A stretch of 64,000 nucleotides of DNA from positions 17,911,001 to 17,975,000 of the forward strand of contig OZ020309.1 in NCBI GenBank assembly GCA_963971305.1. The letters run 5' to 3'. Below are positions 58,851-64,000 of this stretch, one piece after another. The notes below the pieces were generated by a model. The model worked only from the letters and a program-made list of their open reading frames with translations. It had not been told where the DNA came from and did not search any database. The position numbers and the translations under genes are program-made. Each line of letters starts with the position of its first letter. Positions within the stretch are counted from its first letter, which is position 1. This DNA comes from Arcuatula senhousia (taxonomy: Eukaryota > Mollusca > Bivalvia > Mytilida > Mytilidae).

Positions 58851-59089
58851 TTGAGGCGCTGTCATTGAAAAAAAAGGGCCCGAGCGAACTTACTTTCACT
58901 GATTTAAACAAAAATGGAAACGAATTTGCTCATTTTAATGAAAAAGGATACTCACTTGAATTTGGCAATCACAAAACTGGCATTTTGTATAGAACTATGT
59001 TTAAAAGTGCGAATTTAATCTTATTCTTTGTGTCACAATGATTCAGTTTCAGTTTTGATATAGGCTTTTTCTACTAATATCTTTTGTAG

Positions 59090-59384
59090 ATGGGTGTGCT
59101 GTGTACAATATTAGATGAAAAGGGTAGAAAGATCGTACTAAAAGTTGTTCACTTAAGTGGTGCTAAAATAGACGATATCTACATCGCCATTAGCAACAAG
59201 ATTTGCCCCTTGCCAGCACATTTCTTCATAAAATTGCCTACTGCTGAAATTGCATTTTCGACAAAACTTCAATGGGGCGATTCAACTACTTTTGTGAATG
59301 TTTACGGACTTCAAAAACAATATGATGAAAATGGAATTTGGCTGTACAACAAAGTCGTTGGCTTCGGCAAATCTTCTTTTCAAT
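59090..59384 (+). CDS. PHYHIP-like B exon a
   Basis: Acceptor TCTTTTGTAG, donor GTAAGT, 295 bases. It encodes MGVLCTILDEKGRKIVLKVV, DIYIAISNKICPLPAHFFIK, VNVYGLQKQYDENG and VVGFGKSSFQC. Confidence 0.82.
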
Positions 59385-62300
59385 GTAAGTCTATATGAGC
59401 TTGCCGTTTATGTTATCTAAATACAACAGAACCCCTCCCCCTTATATTTGACTCTTAGTGTTTAGATATTTCCTAAATGACAACAAGATAACCGGAAAAA
59501 AAAATGATTATCAAGGCCGAATAAAACCGTATAAAATTGGAATGGTTGTATTAATTTTCTCCTCTTTTTTGTACGACAAAAAAAACGATGGAAAGCTTGT
59601 CGCTTTCAGAAAGAAGCAAAACGCACCAGTTGGAATCTGAAAATAGAAGATAATGAGATTGTGAATAAATGCACGCGACACAGTCCGCATAAACAGCCCA
59701 TATATACAAACACAAAAGTATGAGCACTACGGAGAAATTAAAGACACTTTAAAAAAATAAGAATATGGTCCAAATTAAATGACATAGTGCCCCATCTCGC
59801 AACATTTGGAACGGACGGACGGACGAACGGACCCATACACTATATATGCCCTCTTCTTTCATAGATGGGCATAAAAACGAAACATATCTACACTGGCACC
59901 ATACAACGATTGTGTACTCAGATGGGTATTTGTAAACAGTTCCTGCTGGTATAAATATTCAAATCGATAGCGAGGCTGGGTTCAATATAAAAGATAGGGT
60001 ATTGGGATGGTTAGCAGTCTACATTGCTTGTAAATAAAAAGCTTCGTTGAGCGCAGCATGATACGACCGCAACATGTTGAACCCTGTATGTTTGAAGCCT
60101 AATATGGATAGTCTATTGCTTTGGGCACATGCAGCCCATGGTGGACCGACAAAGTTTTGTTTGACACTTGTAGCCTTTGGTGGACTTTCCGCCTACATTT
60201 AAATAAACTGTTAATAAGCAAAAAAATGAAATGCAATCGGACATAAACGAAAATTTGCAAAAAAATTTCAAAATCGGAAAGGAAATTTAAAAAAAGTTGC
60301 ATTTTCCCCCTTTTTGGGCACCTTATTTTTAATTGAAACTAGAAAAACTGTGAGCCGCAGCTCACAAATAAATACCCCCCCACCCCCCCAAAAAATTAAT
60401 CAGATAAAATTTAGAATAGGAGATGCCATCTACATTATGTCACAAAGATTGTGTGTAGGTTTCATGAAAATCCATCAAGGGGTTTAGGAGGAGTTGCAGA
60501 TAAGAGATGGGTACCCCCATGTAGTCGAATGGCTTAGGTCATGTATTGCTATGGGAAACCCCAAAATTATTCTGATCAAACTTTCAAATAAAAGGTGCAC
60601 ATCTATATTATGTTACAAAGATTGTGTAAAAGTTTCATGACCATCCATCAAGGGGTTTAGGATGAGTTGTGGATAAGAGATTGGTACCTCCATGTAGTCG
60701 AATGGCTAAGTCCATGTTTTGCTATGGGAAACCCCAAAAACCATTCTTATCAAATTTTAAAATAGTAGGTGCACACCTACATTATGTCACAAAGATTGTG
60801 TGTAAGTTTCATGAAAATCCATCAAGGGGTTTAGGAGGAGTTGCGGATAAGAGATGGGTACCCCCATGTAGTCGAATGGCTAAGTCCATGTTTTGCTATG
60901 GGAAACCCAAAACCATTCTGATCAAATTTTAAAATAGTAAGTGCACATCTACATTATGTCACAACAATTGTGTGCAAGTTTCATGAAAATCCATCAATGG
61001 GTTAAGGAGGAGTTGCGGATAAGAGATGGGCACCCCCATGTAGGCGAATGGCTAAGTCCATGTTTTGCTATGGGAAACCACAAAAACCATTCTGATCAAA
61101 TTTTAAAATAGTAAGTGCACATCTACAGTATGTCACAACAATTGTGTATAAGTTTCATGAAAACCCATCAAGGGGTTTAGGAGGAGTTGCGGATAAGGGA
61201 TGGGTACCCCATGTAGGCAAATGGCTTAGTCCATGTTTTGCTATGGGAAACTCCAAAAATCATTCTTATCAAATTATAAAATAGTAGGTGCACATCTACA
61301 TTATGTCACAAAGATTGTGTGTAAGTTTCATGAAAATCCACCAAGGGGTTTAGGAGATGTTGTGGATAAAAGATGGGTACCCTGAAGTGTAACGGAAGGA
61401 CGGACGGAAGGACGGACACCCCTATCACTATATACCCCCCACTTTTGAAGTGGGGGGTATAAAAAGGGGCCAAAAAATCAATCTCATCTATGGTTTAATG
61501 ATAAGGCATGTCATTGCCAAATTTCATAATATATATTACGGACGACAACGACGACGACAACAGTATCATACCTTTATACGTCCGCATTTTTTGCGGTCGA
61601 AGAAAAAAAATAATTTAAGATTTATAAACTTTTTTTTTCAGTTGAACCTTCAATAGTCGAAGAGGCTATAGAAATACATCTAAATATAGACGCTGAAACA
61701 ATCAGTTTACCACTCGACCTGAAAACAGAGGTATCGATTTCCATAGGTTCTTTGGTAATTAACATGTAAAAGTATTAAAAGGTTTTTAATCAGGAAGAAT
61801 ATTGAAATAAGAATAAGCGATATATTTCACATGATGCATTATGCGAATTTTTCTAATTGTTGATCGCTGAATCAGAGACTGAATTGTATTGTTTACTCGG
61901 CGACTTATCCGTAAAAATCTTGCAAAACAGAATTTCTCCCGTGTTGGAAAGCTAAAGCCCTCAAATTACTGACGCGGAGAGAAGTATAGGACAGTGAGGA
62001 TATTATACAGAAAGTCTGTCAGTGGACAACTGATTAGGGCGTGCATTGAGGATTTAAAAAGCCTGTACTAAAATTTTGACTGTGATTGCAAAAAAAAACT
62101 TAATAGTAAGCCTAGAAAATTGTCATAAAAAATCAGGATTGTGAAAAATACATTAAAGAAGGAAAGAGGTACCAATGAGGGATTCGAATATGTCAAAAGT
62201 TCGAAAGACCAAATACATAGTCACAAACGAGATAAAACAGCACATACACCAAAACACGCAATACATCCGAACAACAATCTGCAGCATGACATGAACTCAA

Positions 62301-64000
62301 GTCGTGACAAGACTGAACTCAGGTTGTGCGGCCATATTTAGACACCAAATGTATGCAAGTGATAACAAAATCAAATAATTAACACGTTACATTTTACACC
62401 TATAGGAGTGTCTTAATATTGAATTGGACCACCAACCACCTCAGACGATCACACTTAAGCAGAACAATGACAAATTCAGCCAGTCAGGCCTCATGGTCTT
62501 TGTTCAGTTCAGAAAACTCTTGATCCTATACTTCGTCAGGACGAGCGGGTCCCAGCACGAGGTTCCTTTCAAATTGCCGTCTGCTTGTAATGTCACAATT
62601 AGAGTTGCAGCAACAACGACGCAGTTTCGACGAGATGAATGCTGTATATCGACCACAACAGCGTGTAGCAAGGAAATCAAATTCAAAACTTGTAAGTGTT
62701 AGAAACAAATATCAAAAATAGGGCATGCAATGGGACATTAAATGATTCTCCGCCACGATATAATATCAAAAGTCGCCAATCTCAAAAACTTTTTTTCAGA
62801 TCATGCTGGAAATTGATATTGACCTGTATTTAATTGTACTAAACAGATGTGCGAAATATCATTCAAATCCCATGACGTGTTTTCAAGTTATCGGTCGGAA
62901 ACTCAAAATTTCATGAAATTTGATTTTTCAAAGTGGCCTATCTCGAAAACTATTTTTTGGATCATGCTGGAAACCGAACTTGACCTGTATTTTATTGTAA
63001 TTTAAAGCTGTGCAAAATATCATTCAAATCCTTAAATTGACGCGTTTTCAAGTTATTGGTCGGAAACCTTCGGGGGACGGACGGACTGACGGACGGACAG
63101 ACACCGAAAAAAACTGAGGTTATAACATAATACCCTGCCACTTCGTGTGGCGGGGTATAAAAACTAGTGTCCGGCAAAGAAATTTGACTGCTCGCATCTC
63201 TGTAATTTCAAAACCCATAAACATGATGCCATAAATGTGCATGTATTTAAATCAAGACCACCGAGTAACTTGAAACTTCTGGTTCTTGTTAAATATGAAT
63301 AATAAAATAAGTAGATTTCACAGCAGAAGGATAAATGTACCTCTATAAATCTGCGACAATAAAAAAAATGCAAAACCAGACAAAACTTGCAATTAATTTT
63401 GACATTTCGCCTTTTGACTAAAAAGCAAAAGGCATATTCCATATCTAACCAGCTTCAGTTTTATAATGTGTACAAGTTTTATGAAGTTCTATCAAGTTAT
63501 TTTAAAGTTTTGCTTTAGAAACCAGTTTTGACGTAACATTTGTGTCTTCGTTCTTATCCCATAACCTTTTATGTCGGATTGTGTACACAAGCTTCATGAA
63601 TTCTATCAAGGCATTTGAAGGCTTTGGTCAGAAAAACAATTCCGGACTAGTCAGAAGACCGAATTCTATCCTCGCGAAACAAAAATAATTCTACGATCCA
63701 TCATGTTATTGATAATGTTCATCGGTGGTTGTCACTGATAAGGTGTAAAAAGAAGATTTTTAAAGGCAAAAAGTTATTATTTAGTGTATTAAATTTAAAT
63801 TTATATCTTTGTATAGATCTTACAAAAGGAGATATCATCAACTTATACAGCAAGGCAATTAAATTTTGGAATCGTCTAGAAGAACCGAACTTCCATCCAA
63901 TACGCTGCATCTACAGAAACAAGTCACAGACATATTTCCTCAACATTCTACAAAAGTATGGAGGACTAATGCGACCATATTTGAAAAACTATGGAGGGGA
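59090..64000 (+). CDS. PHYHIP-like B (multi-exon, runs off the window)
   Basis: Exons 59090-59384, 61642-61730, 62406-62691 and 63817 onward match those of PHYHIP-like A in number, phase and approximate length. The last exon is cut at the window edge after about 61 codons. Residue identity with gene A is modest outside short blocks, so the duplication is old compared with that of the lectin exons. The reading frame is intact in all four exons. The upstream exon with the true start was not found; the ATG at 59090 lies directly at the acceptor and is probably internal. Function as for gene A: unknown in molluscs. Confidence 0.83.
59385..61641. other. PHYHIP-like B intron a-b
   Basis: It holds a TGCACGCGACACAGTCC fragment (59660), a GGACGGACGGACGAACGGAC end piece with GATGGGCATAAAAACG (59805-59880), and the tandem element at 60350-61460. 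No exon is seen. Confidence 0.5.
60350..61460 (+). repeat. Accordion element with six ~175-bp units and a terminal GC palindrome
   Basis: ATTATGTCACAAAGATTGTG (or close) recurs near 60433, 60608, 60782, 60955, 61128 and 61303. Each unit also has AATCCATCAAGGGGTTTAGG, GAGATGGGTACCCCCATGTA and GTTTTGCTATGGGAAACC. The left end carries GTGAGCCGCAGCTCAC (palindrome). The right end carries a GGACGGAAGGACGGAC tract then ATACCCCCCACTTTTGAAGT continuing into GGGGGGTAT (hairpin). Confidence 0.8.
61642..61730 (+). CDS. PHYHIP-like B exon b
   Basis: Acceptor TTTTTTTCAG, donor GTATCG, 89 bases, phases as in gene A. It encodes FEPSIVEEAIEIHLNIDAET and ISLPLDLKTE. Confidence 0.75.
61731..62405. other. PHYHIP-like B intron b-c
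   Basis: Contains a short dispersed-repeat piece at about 62155-62280 (AAGAGGTACCAATGAGGGAT); no exon. Confidence 0.4.
62406..62691 (+). CDS. PHYHIP-like B exon c: FN3-like segment
   Basis: Acceptor ACCTATAG, donor GTAAGT, ends phase 1. It encodes ECLNIELDHQPPQTITLKQN, GLMVFVQFRKLLILYF, VPFKLPSACNVTIRVAA and CCISTTTACSKEIKFKT. Confidence 0.82.
62745..63165 (+). repeat. Dispersed element with two ~160-bp units and terminal palindrome
   Basis: GATCATGCTGGAAA and TTTTCAAGTTATNGGTCGGA recur with about 160-base spacing (62801, 62961). The right end has GGACGGACTGACGGACGGAC followed by ATACCCTGCCACTTCGTGTG continuing into GCGGGGTAT (hairpin), the same end plan as the 60350 element. Confidence 0.7.
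63817..64000 (+). CDS. PHYHIP-like B last exon, partial: start of PHYHIP domain
   Basis: Acceptor TTTGTATAG. It encodes YLTKGDIINLYSKAIKFWNR, CIYRNKSQTYFLNIL, KYGGLMRPYLKNYGG, then the window ends. It matches the opening of the gene A domain. Confidence 0.88.

Overview
This window looks like nuclear DNA of a bivalve mollusc, most likely a mussel (Mytilidae). It is AT-rich and intron-rich with short exons. It is packed with dispersed repeats of a kind I associate with mussel genomes: GACGAC/GGACGG tracts beside TAGCTCACC hairpins, a GCTACGCCTGACGCGCGTTT motif, and GGGGCGGATCC hAT-type ends. The organism call is inference from repeat style and gene families. No rRNA, confident tRNA, operon or CRISPR array is visible.

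The window holds two duplicated gene families. (1) Two minus-strand C-type lectin genes: lectin-1 at about 4.39-30.2 kb and lectin-2 at about 45.8-51.6 kb. Both have the same exon plan: a noncoding first exon, an exon with signal peptide plus acidic pro-region, three exons encoding one C-type lectin domain with EPN and WND motifs, and a separate 3' exon. (2) Two plus-strand genes whose last exon encodes a PHYHIP-type C-terminal domain: PHYHIP-like A at about 35.6-42.5 kb (possible first exon at 31.6 kb) and PHYHIP-like B at 59.1 kb, running off the right edge. A decayed extra copy of one PHYHIP-like exon lies at 54.7 kb. Lectin and PHYHIP-like genes alternate on opposite strands, so each family may have grown by segmental duplication of a mixed block.

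The most striking object is a 17,941-bp array at 11201-29141: ten complete copies of a 1,749-bp unit plus a final 451-bp partial copy, with no length change and no mismatch that I could see. The array has inverted ends (GGTACGAG...CTCGTACC) and is flanked by a 4-bp direct duplication, ATCA. It sits inside the first coding exon of lectin-1, between the signal peptide and the pro-region. Removing it with one ATCA gives a reading frame that aligns codon for codon with lectin-2. The layout is (A-B)10-A, where A is a 451-bp terminal direct repeat and B a 1,298-bp spacer with no recognisable coding sequence. It looks like a non-autonomous, LTR-like or otherwise unclassified transposable element amplified in tandem after or during insertion.

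The rest is introns and mobile DNA: 3' ends of LINE-type retrotransposons (29.5, 34.6, 47.1 and 51.1 kb), a 1.7-kb TIR transposon with perfect 42-bp ends and a TA duplication (43.3-45.1 kb), at least five accordion-like repeats with internal tandem units and terminal hairpins, small palindromic elements, and a cluster of about ten GTCCACTTCGCAAC motifs in both orientations within a PHYHIP-like intron.
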